This document shows, piece by piece, positions 45,600-57,960 of a DNA stretch of 64,000 bases. Source of the DNA: Prunus persica (lineage: Eukaryota; Streptophyta; Magnoliopsida; Rosales; Rosaceae); the NCBI RefSeq assembly GCF_000346465.2, contig NC_034014.1, positions 15,286,630 to 15,350,629 on the forward strand. The letters run 5' to 3'. The notes under the pieces are model-generated. The model had not been told where the DNA came from, ran no database searches, and was given only the letters and a program-made list of their open reading frames with translations. Position 1 is the stretch's first letter. Every line of letters begins with the position of its first letter. Made by a program: the position numbers and the translations under genes.

Positions 45600-47055
45600 A
45601 TCCTAGACCTACTTTCATCAGCACATTACTAAAAGAGCCATTGAAGGATGAAATCGTTGCACTTCTGCATGATTTCAAAGACTGTTTCGCATGGACTACC
45701 ATGAAATGCCTGGACTGGATAGAGGATTGGTGGAGCACAAACTGCTAATAAAAGAAGGATACCTACCAGTCAAGCAGGCCATAAGAAGGATGTCCCTGGA
45801 GACAGAACTGAAAGTTAAAGAGGAAATAGAAAGACTGGTTAAAGTAGGTTTTATCAGGCCAGCCATTTATGCTGATTGGTTGTCCAATATTGTGCCAGTT
45901 CTTAAAAGGAAAACATGGGCAGTGAGGATCTGTATGGACTACAGAAATCTGAATGAAGCATCTCCCAAAGACGAGTACTCTAAGCCTATGGCAGGCATGC
46001 TAGTAGATGGAGCTGCTCATAACCAAATGTAATCATTCATGGATGGCAATGCAACATACAATCAGATAATAGTGGTAGAAGAAGACGTCCACAAGACAGC
46101 CTTCATATGTCTAGGGCATATAGGCGCTTTTGAATACACTGTAATGCCTTTTGGTTTGAGAAATGCAGGCGCCACTTATCAAAGAGCAATGAATTCTTCT
46201 TTTCATGACATGATAGGCCGTTCTCTAGAAGTATACATAGATGATGTGGTGATTAAATCTCCAGAAAAAGGAGATCATGTGTCAAATTTAAAGAAGGCAC
46301 ACCTAAGAATGAGACAACACAAGTTGAAAATGAATCCTAAGAAGTGCGTCTTTGGAGTTCAAGCTGGTAATTTCTTAGGTTTCTTGGTCCACGAAAGAGG
46401 ATTAGAAATTAACAAGAACAAAGCAAAATCTATCATGGAAGCTTTGCCACCTCGAAACAAGAAAGAACTGCAAAGTCTCCTAGGGAATATCAACTTTCTA
46501 AGAAGATTCATATCCAATTCTGCAGGAAAAATCCAGCCTTTCTCCTCCTTGTTAAGATTAAAGCAAGAACAGGCATTTAAATGAGAAAAACTGAACTAGC
46601 AGGCTTTTGAGGAAATCAAGCACCACCTCTCAAAGCCGCCAGTTTTGTCTCAACCAAAGACAGGCAAACCACTGAAATTATATGTTTCTGCATCAGAAGT
46701 ATCCATTGGGAGTCTTTTAGTTCAAGATAACAAAGAAGGAAAGGAACAAGTAGTCTACTACCTAAGCAGAACTTTGACAGAGGTAAAAAGGAAATATTCT
46801 ATAATCGAAAGGCTTTGTTTGGCTTTATACTTTACTGCTATAAATCTTAGACATTATGTGCTACCCTTTACCATCTACATCATTGCCAGAACAGATTTAA
46901 TCAAGTATATGCTGACAAGACCAATGTTGAGGGGGAGAATTGGTAAATGGACTTTGGCCCTGTCAGAATTTTCCTTTAGATATGTTCCTCAGAAGTCCAT
47001 CTATGGACATAGCCAATGCAGATCTGCTGACCAGAGCTCACACTTGTCTCAATAA
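45600..47055 (+). pseudogene. Gypsy-2 reverse transcriptase and first RNase H
   Basis: RT blocks in order: LIKEGYLPVKQAIRRMSLET, WAVRICMDYRNLNEASPKDE, TAFICLGHIGAFEYTVMPFG, catalytic VYIDDVVIKS (46230-46260) and KLKMNPKKCVFGVQAGNFLG. The connection and RNase H follow (LKLYVSASEVSIGSLLVQ; QVVYYLSRTL; YSIIERLCLALYF). Stops occur at 46030-46032 and 46582-46584, with others between. The YIDD box is intact. The segment runs into solo LTR copy D. Confidence 0.9.
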
Positions 47056-47086
47056 TCCAATTTATTCAGTTCATCTCACCCCTGGA

Positions 47087-49728
47087 TGACAGGACCTGAC
47101 CCAAATTTCACTTTGGAATTCGAATCGAACCCTGTGCGTGATTGACACCTGGTAGGTGCCAAGCACATATGACTTAATTGCCCTTCTAGTTAAAATTTAA
47201 TCTTATTACAAGTTTGACTTCTGCCGAATATTCGGTAGAGCCTTCCCTGTAATTTGATCATTTCCCAAAATTTTCACCCATTAAACATATGAAAACAAAC
47301 AACCTAGCAACCAGTATGCAAATATTTACAAACAATAGTAAAGTTTGGGTCCAAGGGCAATATCAAAGCATCTATACAGATCAATTTACAAGGAAAGGAA
47401 CAACTTGTGAACCAAGAACCCTATATCAAACTGAGGAAGTGCAGGTTGCGAAACTACCCTGTGGTGGCTCACGAATGCACGCTACAGCCTGGGGGCACAA
47501 AACATTGAAAATGTGAGTGGACCAAAAAAAAAGTCCGAAAAATACATAAGAACATACTAACCCCACTGTAAAAACAGTTATGCAAAACTAAATCATTCTC
47601 TTCATTATATTCGTATTGAAATCAATGCATTCTTATATTTATACATATATATATATATATTTATGCCAATCATACCCATGGTCAACATTAATCTCTTAAA
47701 AGCATTGAAATCAATTTAAAACTACCACCTAGGTGTACCCCTTTATTCCCATCAATTCCTGATATCCGTCAATTCCTTATATGCCGTCAATTCATCGTAT
47801 CACCATTTGTGACACGCCCTCATAGGTCTTGGTGACACAAGGTCATCCCAAGCTGCAACCCTCGCAGGATTCAGGGGACATTAGTCAGCCTGATCTGCAT
47901 TCCTAGCCCAGCACGAGTCCGGGTACCACTAGGACTCATTGGGCAATTGTCAAGCATGCTGACTAAACCGAAGGCATCAAATTTATCTGAAGGCAACTTA
48001 AATACTGAAGGCAACATATTTGTACTTAAGGTGGCATAAGAAAATACAAAATTCTGAAAGATCTGATGAATAATTGAATTTCTATTAAACCTATAACTCT
48101 ACTGCCATTTATCTGATATTTAACTAGAATTTCATTTTCCTATATCCTTAAAGGATATCCTACTTGGCAGCATATAAATTAGAATATTTAAAAGCACATA
48201 TCGAATTATGGAAGCACAAATCTTTGAATAATACTTATTCAAGAATTGAGTTGCATAAATCATTTGTAAAACAAAGAGTCCACTCACTGTTGGTCCGAGC
48301 TAGCTGGACGTTTCGAAGGTCCCTCCTGCAGGTCTGCTTGTGCCCGTGTGCCTGTTTCAATAGTGATAATATTTTATTAATATAATTACTCAACATAATA
48401 TTGAATTAAAAACCCTAACCCCTGGTTCCTAGAAGTGTATGCATCAAATTAAAGTTGTTCTTATGCCCACATTAACATTCCTTCCATTTGGAAAACTTTA
48501 AAAGTGTATCGGGACTCCAAAAAGCGACAAAGTCCCAAAAGTCAACTTGGGACCCCTTGGGGTCGACGACCTCAAAATTCTGTTCCGGAAGTTCATAGAG
48601 GTCCCAATATACCTAGGACATGTGTGCCGTGACTTTGGTCTCGATTAGAAGATCAGATTGATCACAATCGAACGGTTCCTATAACCTTAACCTTAGGCTT
48701 GGCTTTTTCGGAGTATCCGGGACACCGATTCACGATCCGTCAACGATCCTGGAATTATCTACATCAACATATCTGAAAATGATTACAATCCAACGGCTCA
48801 AATGTATTGAATCCGAAAATCGCACAATATGCGAGATCCGTTCGGGGTTCAAATGTTGTTCGAATTGAGATCCGCGAATTCCTACGTGCTCGTGACAACA
48901 CGAGGATCATTCTAGGACTGAATGTGGTCCCCACCAGGCTGCCCAGGCGCTGCCATACGCGTCGGTGCCCAAAGCAATAACACTTCGCCGAAAAATCTGA
49001 AAACTACGACTGAAGACTTCCCACCTAAGGTGTAACACCCTATTCGGAGCCACTTTTGTTCTTGGACCTACCCCGAAAAGTGGCTGAAAGTGGCTGAAAT
49101 TACGATCTCAAAACCAGCTGAAACCTAATCGAAAATCAAGGTATCTACGCTACCAATTGATGAAAACCTACCCAACCATCAGCTAAAGCGTGAAAAATAG
49201 CTAGAAATCCATACCTCACTCATCCAATTTGGTGGCCGGATGATGGAGATTAACGGCCGTGAATTTTCAAACGAAAACCGGTGGTTTTCAGGCAAGATCA
49301 CGGTGGCAGCAGACGTTGGGGTGGGCTGAGGTTGACAACGTGGGCTTGGCCAGTCGTTTGGCTCCGATCTTACGGCTTGGGGTGGTCGGTGGCGAAGGGT
49401 TCAACTTGAGCAAAATTTCGGGTGGGAGGCGTTCCGTGCAACATGAGAGAGAGAGAGAAATGAGGGTTTAAAATTTCTGGTTGCAAAAATTACCATTTTG
49501 CCCCTCAAAAAAATTTAACCGTATTTTCTTTATTACAACTTCGATTCGAGCCCACCACGTGTTTCCAGACTCATTTCGTCACGCTCTACGCAACGGTGCA
49601 AATGGAATTGTCAAATTCTTTCGTGATGACAAAGTCAACTTTTCTTTAATAATTATTCTAGGGGCAAAATTGTCCTTTCCTCTTAATAATTTAATAGTTA
49701 AATATTAATTAAGGTTTGGGTTATTACA
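47087..49728 (-). mobile_element. Solo LTR copy D with perfect 5-bp TSD, nested in gypsy-2 pol
   Basis: Minus strand from TGTAATAACCC (49728) to GGTCCTGTCA (47087), 2642 bp. Flanked by CTGGA at 47082-47086 and 49729-49733. No coding recognised. It holds the segment most similar to CACTA-2 28137-28600. Confidence 0.92.
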
Positions 49729-51193
49729 CTGGAAGCTGTACTTTAATAGATTTAGAACCGATTAGCCTCTGGAGCAGGAATTGTTTTAGAAGATCCACTA
49801 GGAATCAGACAATGTTATTCATTCCAGCTAGACTTCCAGTGCACCAACAACAGAGCAGAATACGAGGCTTTGATCATACGTCTTGAAATGTTGATAGAAC
49901 TAGGAGTTCAGTCTGTGGAAATTTTGGGAGATTCCATGCTCGTAATAAAACAAATTGCTGGAGAATACAAGTGTTTGAGTCCCTCCTTAGCTATCTATTT
50001 AGTGGCAGCCAAAAATCTCCTAGCAAAATTCAGGGAGACCACTTGGGAACATATTCTTAGGGAAGAAAACCTTGCAATAGGAGTATAGATGCCCGAAGAC
50101 TGTGTACAGAGGATCATCAAGGTAGGAAAGAAAAGTCGGCCATCTGTTCTAACTAGAGGGATGGAGATAGATGTCAATTCTGCCATGATAAGTGAGGAGG
50201 ACTGGAGATTGCCCCTGATTAATTATCTACAATATCCAGCCCTCCCATCTAAGAAAAGGATAAGAATCATGGCTTTAAATTATGTCATGTGGAATGAAGA
50301 GTTGGTCTGGAAAACCAAAGATGTGTTGCTCTTGAGATGCTTAGGGAAAGAAGAATACATGAAAGTCATGGGATATGTCCATGAGGGAATTTGTGGAGCA
50401 CATCAAGGCGGAAGGAAGATGTGTTGGTTGATTAGAAGGTATGGTTACTTCTGGCCTACCATGATGAAGGACTGCATAGAATATTCCAAGGGATGTGAAG
50501 CTTTTCAGAGACAAGGTCCAATCCAGCAGGCTCCCTCAGTCCTCATGAATCCAATTGTCAAGCCATGACCATTTAGAGGATGGGCGATGGACCTCATTAG
50601 CAAGATCTATCCAGCTAGTAGCAAGCAACATTGTTTTATCATTGTGGCTACAGATTATTTCACCAAATGGGTAAAAGCCAGGGAAGTCAAATCCACCACA
50701 TCCCAAGAGATCATTACTTTCATAGAAGAATAGATTGTGCAAAGGTTTGGCATACCAGAGTCAATCACCACTGACAGGGGAACTTCCTTCATATCCAGAG
50801 AAATGCACGATATGGCAGAAGGGCTCAAAATCAAGCCACTTCAATCCACTCCTTACTATGCACAGGCAAATGGACAGGCAGAATCAGGCAACAAGGTTAT
50901 CATCAACATCATTAGGAAATTGCTTGAGCAAAATCCAAGGCAATGGCATGAAGAACTGTCAGACACTTTGTGGGCCTACAGAACCTCAAAAAGAGAAGCA
51001 ACTGGCATGACTCCATATGGCCAAACCTATGGAAAGTGGTCATCCATATGGGAAGGACCTTTCATAATTAAGCAAGTCCTTGTATTGGGGGCATACAGGT
51101 TACAAGACCAAGATGGGGACATCCATGCTGCACCAATCAATGGCAAATGGTTGAAGAAATTCTATCCAACCATGTGGGATTCACAGGCAGCAG
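49729..51193 (+). pseudogene. Gypsy-2 second (archaeal-type) RNase H and integrase
   Basis: The second RNase H reads ASGAGIVLEDPLGIRQCYSF, NNRAEYEALI and EILGDSMLVIKQIAGEY. At its start the usual YFDGS is changed to YFN, losing the first catalytic Asp. Integrase: the zinc-finger region has HEGICGAHQGGRK but the final CxxC reads KGCEAF, so one zinc Cys is replaced by Phe. The catalytic triad D...D...E is visible in GWAMDLI, TTDRGTSF and NGQAESGNK. After TGMTPY about 100 residues are missing and the text jumps to GKWSSIWEGPFIIKQVL and the end PINGKWLKKFYPTMW. Several in-frame stops. Confidence 0.88.
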
Positions 51194-51390
51194 AGAAAAA
51201 AATGAAATTGTTGTTTAATTGTTTTCAGTCAGTTCTTGTGAATATTTATTTCTTGTTTTCTAGGTTATGTCTTTCTTTTTCCTTATTTTAGTAGAGAAGA
51301 ATAAAAACACAAGCTTCACAAAAATAACCAGGACTTTTTATTAAATATAGTCATCTTTGCATGACTAAGTTTTCTTACAAGAAAAAGAAT
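51194..51390. other. Space between sense pol and antisense gene of gypsy-2
   Basis: Short AT-rich gap between two convergent coding regions; no motif recognised. Confidence 0.5.
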
Positions 51391-54300
51391 TTAAAGTCCT
51401 AGTTTTCTAAGAGTCTCCTGCAGTTCGGTCTTCTTGATGGATATTTCCTTTTGGAGGAGTACTCCCTAGTGGAAAGTAGCCTTAGTTTTCGTCCCCAGTC
51501 CAGCCCCAAGATTCTTTTGCCTTTCCCTCAATGCAGCCAATTGTCTTTTAAGATCTTCAATATGTTTTTCCAGTTTATTAGCAACAGACTTGGTCTCTTT
51601 GTAATTTGCAACCAGCACATCCAGATCTACCTTTTGTTTCTGATAATCTGCCAAGTTGGTTTCATGAGTGGTCTTACAGAACTTAGAAGCATTGAAGGAG
51701 GGCTTGAGATATTCATAACGGTTGTGAAGGTTGAGGACATCTCTTGCTAGACCTCAGCTGAGCTCAAGGATGGGCCTGGGAACCATGTTATCCCTATGCA
51801 ACAAATCCAGATCTTTCATTAGCTAGTCAATAGCTTCTTTGTTCTCATCCAGATCTAGTTTAGTTGACAGCTAGATCCTCACCTTTTCCACTGCTTCATC
51901 CACTGCCCTGAACTTAACTTTGCTTAGAGTGGTTACCAGCTTCTCAAGCCTCTCCAGTTGAGCATCTAAATCCATTGATTCAAACTCTGTCAATTATGGA
52001 TCAGCAAAGGAGGACGTGGTCGAAGAGCCTGGAACAAAATGGATAGGGATCTGCAAGAATGAGCTTCATGATTAGTTCTGCACAGAAGTAACTACATAAG
52101 GAAAATACTAAGGCATAATGATACTTATAGTTACAATGGGAGGTTTGGGAGGTTAGAAGAAGTATATTGCAAAATGAATAAGGTCTGTGTTAAAGAAAAA
52201 ATCTCACCTCTTCTTCTCCATCTTTACTCTTCTCTTTGTCTTCTTTTGAGACATTTGTTTCCTTCTCTACAGCTTCGAAAGCCTCTCTCAGCTCTTCATC
52301 AGTTTTACAGGTGGCTGTAGGAACTGCTGCAGGCTCTTTTGTCCCCTCCGATTCCACCATAGCTCTCTTTCTAAGCCTTTTTGACTCAGTAGGAGGAGGA
52401 GAGGGAATCTCAACTATAAAAGGCAGAGAAAATCGACAGGACAAAATAAAGGCAGCAAGAGGTTATTTTCAAAGTTTACCTGGAAGATCAGGGTGGATAG
52501 TACTATCATGAGCCTGGGCAGTCTCTTTTCTCTTGTTCTTTCTGGTGAAAGGAGTCACCTCTGGAGCTTTCTCTGCCACAGACTCATGATGATCTTTTTC
52601 ATCCCCAAAAGGAAGCTCCAGATCTCCAACAGCAATGATAGAAGTAACTGCACAATAAAAGGAAGTTAACAGGCAGTCAAGCAAGGAAAAACACAAGGAC
52701 CAAAGTCAGGAACTTACCAACCACTCCCTAGCTTGGACAACTTATCCCCTAAGATTGCTTGCCATAGAAGGATATGAAACAAACAGACAGAACAGAGTGA
52801 AGACATATCTCAGAATATAGAAATCCAAAGCAGAAATAGCATAACTATGAATTTTTTGGCTTCTGCCTCTGCATAGACAGTTCCAGCATCCCAATCTATA
52901 AAAATCACGTTCACGGCAGTGCCAGCATCTGTTAGACCAGCAAACCAAGCCTTCCACCAGACATCAAACTAGCCAGAACTGTAGGAATTAGGCTCCCAGG
53001 AGGGATAGAGGGCATCCACACTGTTATTAATCTTGTTCACCGAGCACCTGCAATCCTTTTGCATATCTAGATCATCTGAATTCCTCCATGAGGTTGCACG
53101 ATTACAACTTCTGTAGGATTTGAGAGGAATGAGGTGAGGGCAGCCAAGCTGCCTGGCACATAAGTTGGGGTGATAGACTTCTGCTCCCAAATGGTAATTA
53201 GGAGGCTTGCCCCCACCAAAAGGCATATCTCGGGGCAGCATCACACTCAAAAATTTCTTCCTAAAATCAATTTTGGCTTCTTCTTCTCCCGGCTCTTTCT
53301 CAAAAAGTTTGTATCCATGCTGGAACTAAGGATATGTTCTTCTTAGTACCACCTGTCATTAGCAGCAAACCTCTTAGTGCAGTGTCTAAAGAACATCAGG
53401 TATTCTTCAATTGAGTGCTTAGGCATTTCTGCTGACATTAAGGGGACCGCCATAACCTGGTCTTTAAGCAGAGCAATGTCCAGAAACGTCAGTTTTGGAA
53501 AATAAACCTACAGCCAGATCTGGATCATCCAAAATGTGCCTGAAGCATAGATATTCAATAGATTCTCCAAGGTGGCACTGTGAAGGTTCTTGTACATGTG
53601 GCACTGTGATTATGCAGAGCTTCTGCCAGGTGCCTATACTCAAGCAGAACTACTGAAGAACAGTTGAGAAAAACAAACCTATTTAGCCAATATAGAAGGA
53701 ACAACATGTTCTATTGATCCCTACCCTTTTCAATGCTGAACTTCTTCAAATATTTGGAGAATGAGCAGTTCTGGTTAATCATGGCAGCAGGAATGGTGAA
53801 AGGTTTGGCTAATTTCTCTCGATTCTTCCCTCTATAGTAGTCACCAAGAGCATCAGCAGGTCTTCTATGTGGCCTGAACCCAAATATTTGAGCCAGATCT
53901 AACAGAGTTGGAGTCATGGGGCCCAGTCGGAAGTCAAAAGTGTTGCTGGCATAATTCCAGAAGCACAGAGCAGCAGCCAGCAGATTCTCATCTTTGTTGA
54001 CAGAGTGCTTGGACAGAAGAATTGCATCATAAATTCCAGCCTTCTTCCAGTAAGCTCCATGCCTCGGAAGAAGCCTATCAATCCAGTCGGACGCTATTCC
54101 TCACTTCACTTGAAGGATACGAGCGACTCAAGTTCTTGCTAACCCAAGTACGAGAAGCCAGATGAGTAGAACTTTCAAAACACAGAGGAGCCTCAGCATC
54201 TTCCTTGAACAATTTGGCCATTTCCTCCGGCATAGAACTAAACAGTGAGGGCCCAGAACAAGAGTGTTTTCGAACAGATGGAGAACGTTTTCATCTAGAC

Positions 54301-54426
54301 TCTTTTGGGCAAATGGATGGTGTTTGCTTCGAACCTTGATAGCATGATTATCCACACCTACCCAAGAAATGTAGGCAGGAGAAACAGGAGAAGAGGAACT
54401 CTGGGCACGAATTTTTGGAGAAGACA
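51391..54426 (-). pseudogene. Antisense plant-mobile-domain (PMD) gene in gypsy-2
   Basis: On the strand opposite gag-pol, coding starts at an ATG at 54426 (MSSPKIRAQSSSSPVSPAYI). It then shows the PMD hallmark at about 53917 (GPMTPTLLDLAQIFGFRPHR, then RPADALGDYYRGKNREKLAK and INQNCSFSKYLKKFSIE). At 52969-53250 comes LPRDMPFGGGKPPNYHLGAE, then LIPLKSYRSCNRATSW. The end (about 51390-51650) is a coiled coil (KLEKHIEDLKRQLAALRERQ). Exon-like pieces at 52190-52444 and 52469-52696 are acidic. Stops and frameshifts, possibly introns, divide it. PMD proteins are plant-specific and occur in transposons and host silencing factors (the MAIN family). Its presence as an antisense extra ORF is known for some Tat-lineage elements. 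Confidence 0.78.
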
Positions 54427-54739
54427 TCTTCAAAATTCGAATTAAGGCAGGAAGGATTAAAGGAAAGAAGAATTCTGGGCGAATCAAATGCTAAAGGTAG
54501 AATTAGGTTTTCAATGAACAATAATGGAGAATCAAAAGCTTTTTATAAACTAAAGGAGAAGATCGTGCGAAGAAAGGGAAGAAAGAAGCTTTATTCAGGT
54601 TTAAATTAGCCGTTGAGAACTGCCCAATAACCCACGAAGTCTAGTTGGATAGGCAGACATGAGCTAATGCAACAGAAAGAAATGGCGCGCATCATTAAAT
54701 TGGCCAATCATTAAGTCTGAAACTATTTTCAAAACTATT

Positions 54740-54755
54740 CAGACTTAGGGGCAAT
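54740..54755 (+). other. Gypsy-2 polypurine-like tract
   Basis: ACTTAGGGGCAAT directly before the 3' LTR start TGTTTCGCC at 54756; a weak, interrupted purine tract. Confidence 0.5.
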
Positions 54756-56518
54756 TGTTTCGCCAAAATTCTGCACGCCAGCCCATTTTTGTCGAGAGGC
54801 CCATGAACCAAACATTTGTGCTTTCATCTACAGGAATCAGAAGGAAAAAACTAAGACACTGGAAAAGTCTAGACCTTTTTGAACAAATTACAAATATAGC
54901 CATGATCTGAAAATAATAAAATACCATTATTGCAATTAAAAAACTAATATACACAGTTTTGGATAAAAGCCCAGCTTCTGAGAAAATCTCACCACTTGGT
55001 CCTTACCCCAAGAAGGCAAAAATAGCAGATCTTTTTCTCAAAGAATCCCCCGCGTGACTTCCTGACTTTGAAAAGTCAAAATTGTCAACTATCACATAGG
55101 AGTTGATAGGGAGTTAATGAAAGCAGATCTTACAGGAGGACTTCTCCATTTTTTGCAGCCAAAGGATGAAGATCAAAATCCCTTTTTATATACAGACATA
55201 CTCTGCACCAAAGCAAGTGGCCTTTCCAAGAGATAAGCAGACTACGTTTTCAAGAGATAAGTAAGGAGCAAGGGAATTGTTCAATAGAAAAAGTAAACTG
55301 ACCATCATGGCAGATTGTGTTCTTTCTCTTTACAAAGAACAAACAGGGAACAAAGAAGAGTTAGTTTTTCTTCCAGAAAAAGCAAGGAAAAGACCTCCAT
55401 GAAAGCTAATTGTTGATGGCCATTCTCTGCCAAAATAGTAGCTTCCTTCTTTTATGACCTTGAAAAAGAAAATATCCTTTTTAAGATTTGCTGCCAATTA
55501 TTTAAAAAAAAATTTAAAAAAAGCCCCTTCTCTAGTATTTCCTATAAATATGAAAAGAGGTGAACAGATCAAGGGACAGCCCAAAAAAACCAATCAAGAC
55601 AAAACTCTCAAAGTCGTACTGACAAAAATCAAAAAGATCAATTGATCTCAAGAAACCTTCAGACACTAAAGCAACCAAAAAGCTCGTTGATCCACAAGAA
55701 ACAAATCAGCTAGAATTCAAATCTCTAGTTTTGGTTCAGTTCAGAGAAACAGTTTTACTAAACGAGACTTCTCTCATTACGAATTTGGTTCAGCACAAAG
55801 CCAAATCAAGCAGAGTCCGGGTTTTTACAAATATGAAAACCTCAACAAATTTACAAAAAGCCTTGGTCAAGCAGAATATCTTTAGTCACCACCAAGCCCG
55901 AAACTAAATATAACAAGCACCACGTCATTATGAGGACTTTCTATGAGGTCGAATGACTTTTCAGCAAGCCTTCCATGGCTTGAAATAAATTGAAGCTCTA
56001 CCAAATTCGAATGTTGGTATCGATTTTCAGTTGAAACTCATCAGTTGAAGGTGTTGACGATTCAATCCAGCATAGACACAGCCAATCCAGCTCAGGTTAA
56101 AGGCAGCTACCCAGGTAGAAATCGAAATCCAACGTTCTGTTGCCTTTTCGGGAGTTGTCATTTAGTTTTTTGAGTCCTATAATAGGCCGCTCTGCCTAAA
56201 CAGTTTCTCTTTTTTTCATTTATTCTGGCTAGAACTACCAATTTTGTACTGTGAAAAATTGTGAAGTCCTCACTAGTCTAAGACAAGAAAATAACTTACT
56301 TGGGAGATACTCCTCACCCAAATTCACAATTGCTTGTTTAAGAATCAGTAACTTGGGGCACAAATTATCTATTTTTTAGAAGTCTGCTAGGGTTTTAAAC
56401 TACTAACAGTGGCACACTCATGCACAAAATAAAGTTGACTTGTTGACCACCAATGGTTGTCAAACCAATGGGGAACTTTACCCTACCATCACAAAATTAA
56501 AATCAAAACGGGTGAACA
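54756..56518 (+). repeat. Gypsy-2 3' LTR
   Basis: 1763 bp, TGTTTCGCCAAAATTC to GGGTGAACA, followed by target duplication ATAGT. Confidence 0.93.
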
Positions 56519-56619
56519 ATAGTTAAAAGTGTATTTCTATAAGATGTTAAAACTTTGTTCCTTTCATATTGAGCTATATTTCCCAAATGATTCAATTATT
56601 TATTCTCCTCCATGTAGTT

Positions 56620-57831
56620 GCCACAAGTGCTAGACAAGTATGGTTTTGAATGAATTCTATTAGTCCTAGTGAACACTCACATGTAGGTTCTATATTTGGA
56701 ATCCCCCTGCCCCCCAAAGTCAGGGGTTTGATGAGAATATCTCTCATCATGTTGCTCCTCCTCAATAACCATATTATGCATTATTATGCATGCCATAGAT
56801 GAGCTGCTCCTCAATGATAGAAAAACGTGGTTGAAACACCCTGAATGCATGTTCGATGTCTTTTCTAACTTACTCTTGAGCTGCAACAAAATATTTCTTC
56901 TTATTACCATGTGAAGCAGGGATTGTTTTTACAAATGTTGACCACGTTGGATATATATCATTTGCGTGATAATACTACATGGTATAATCATTACCATTAA
57001 TTGAATAGTTGACTCGAGGAGCCCAACCTTCAGCTAGTTCATTGAAAATGGAAGATCGATCTAAGACGTTGATATCATTATGGGATCCTGGTAACCTAAA
57101 AAAGCCATGCCATATCCAAAGATCATATGAAGCCACAACTTCCAAAATAATTGTTGGTTCATGGAAGTGACCAGAATACATACCTTGCCACATAGATGGA
57201 CAATTTTTCAATCTCCAATGCATGCAATCAATACTCCCAACATCCCAGGAATGTTGCATTTTTCCCCAATTGCAAGCAATCTTGTGATGTCATTGCTATT
57301 TGACGATCTTAATTACTCATCACCAAAGGTTGTAACAATTGCCTTGACAAATCTTTTAAGACTCTCTAAAGCAGTGCTTTCACCAATCCTCACATAGCCA
57401 TCCACGTTATCAGTGGTGCTACCACAAGCAAGCATCCTTAGTGTGGCTGTGATCTTTTGAAGTAAGGATAAACCGAAAAGTCCAGCAGCATTCCTTCGTT
57501 GAATAAAGTAAGGATCGTAATTTTCCACCGCATTTTTAAGTCGGAGAACAATGTTTCGACTCATTTGGAACCTCCTCCAAAATATATGGTTAAGAAATAC
57601 AGGTGGATCAGCGAAATAGTATTGATAAAGATTTCGACCACATCAAGCTATGTTGCATGGAGCGACAACACGACCTACAACAGAACCACGTCGTCTTGAT
57701 GTTTATCTGTCATTGGCTAGATTCTCTGCTTCTATACATGCAAGCAAATCATCTTCATATTGGTCATCAAGGATATCGTTGTTGAAGACAATACTACGTA
57801 GAAAATGACTTGCTATAGAACGATGCGCCAT
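56620..57831 (-). pseudogene. PIF-1 Harbinger transposase (DDE_Tnp_4)
   Basis: Starts MAHRSIASHFL at 57831. An N-terminal helix-rich block reads FIQRRNAAGLFGLSLLQKIT, then IGESTALESLKRFVKAIVTT (57313-57564). The DDE core at 56975-57259 has SIDCMHWRLKNCPSMWQGMY (first Asp), IILEVVASYDLWIWHGFFRL and GSHNDINVLDRS (second Asp). The third acidic residue lies in RKDIEHAFRVFQ at about 56900, in a different frame from the later HNMVIEEEQ. Harbinger transposases cut elements with TTA/TAA targets. The gene is convergent with ORF1, as usual for this family, but gypsy-2 now separates them. Frameshifts and stops make it inactive. Confidence 0.88.
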
Positions 57832-57960
57832 AGATAATATTGAGAAAAAAAGCTAGAGAGAAAATGAAGTTGAGATAAAAGAATGAGAAATCAAGAAGGA
57901 ATTTCTATTTTTAGATGGGGGAAAATGAGTGAAGATATGTTCTTATTTATAGATAAAAAA

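Larger units (their letters stand above)
40119..56518 (+). mobile_element. Ty3/gypsy element gypsy-2 (Tat-type), full length, TSD ATAGT
   Basis: The LTRs are 40119-41666 and 54756-56518. Target duplication ATAGT lies at 40114-40118 and 56519-56523. Order: PBS, gag, protease, RT, RNase H, a second RNase H, integrase, then an antisense gene, polypurine tract and 3' LTR. The double RNase H and the antisense plant-mobile-domain ORF point to the Tat lineage. Coding is broken by stops and a solo LTR (47087-49728). Total 16,400 bp including that nested 2.6 kb. Confidence 0.93.

Noticed and set aside
45600..51190. Endogenous pararetrovirus (RT plus RNase H, no obvious envelope)
   Set aside because: LTRs, 5-bp target duplication, PBS, integrase and second RNase H identify a Ty3/gypsy retrotransposon.
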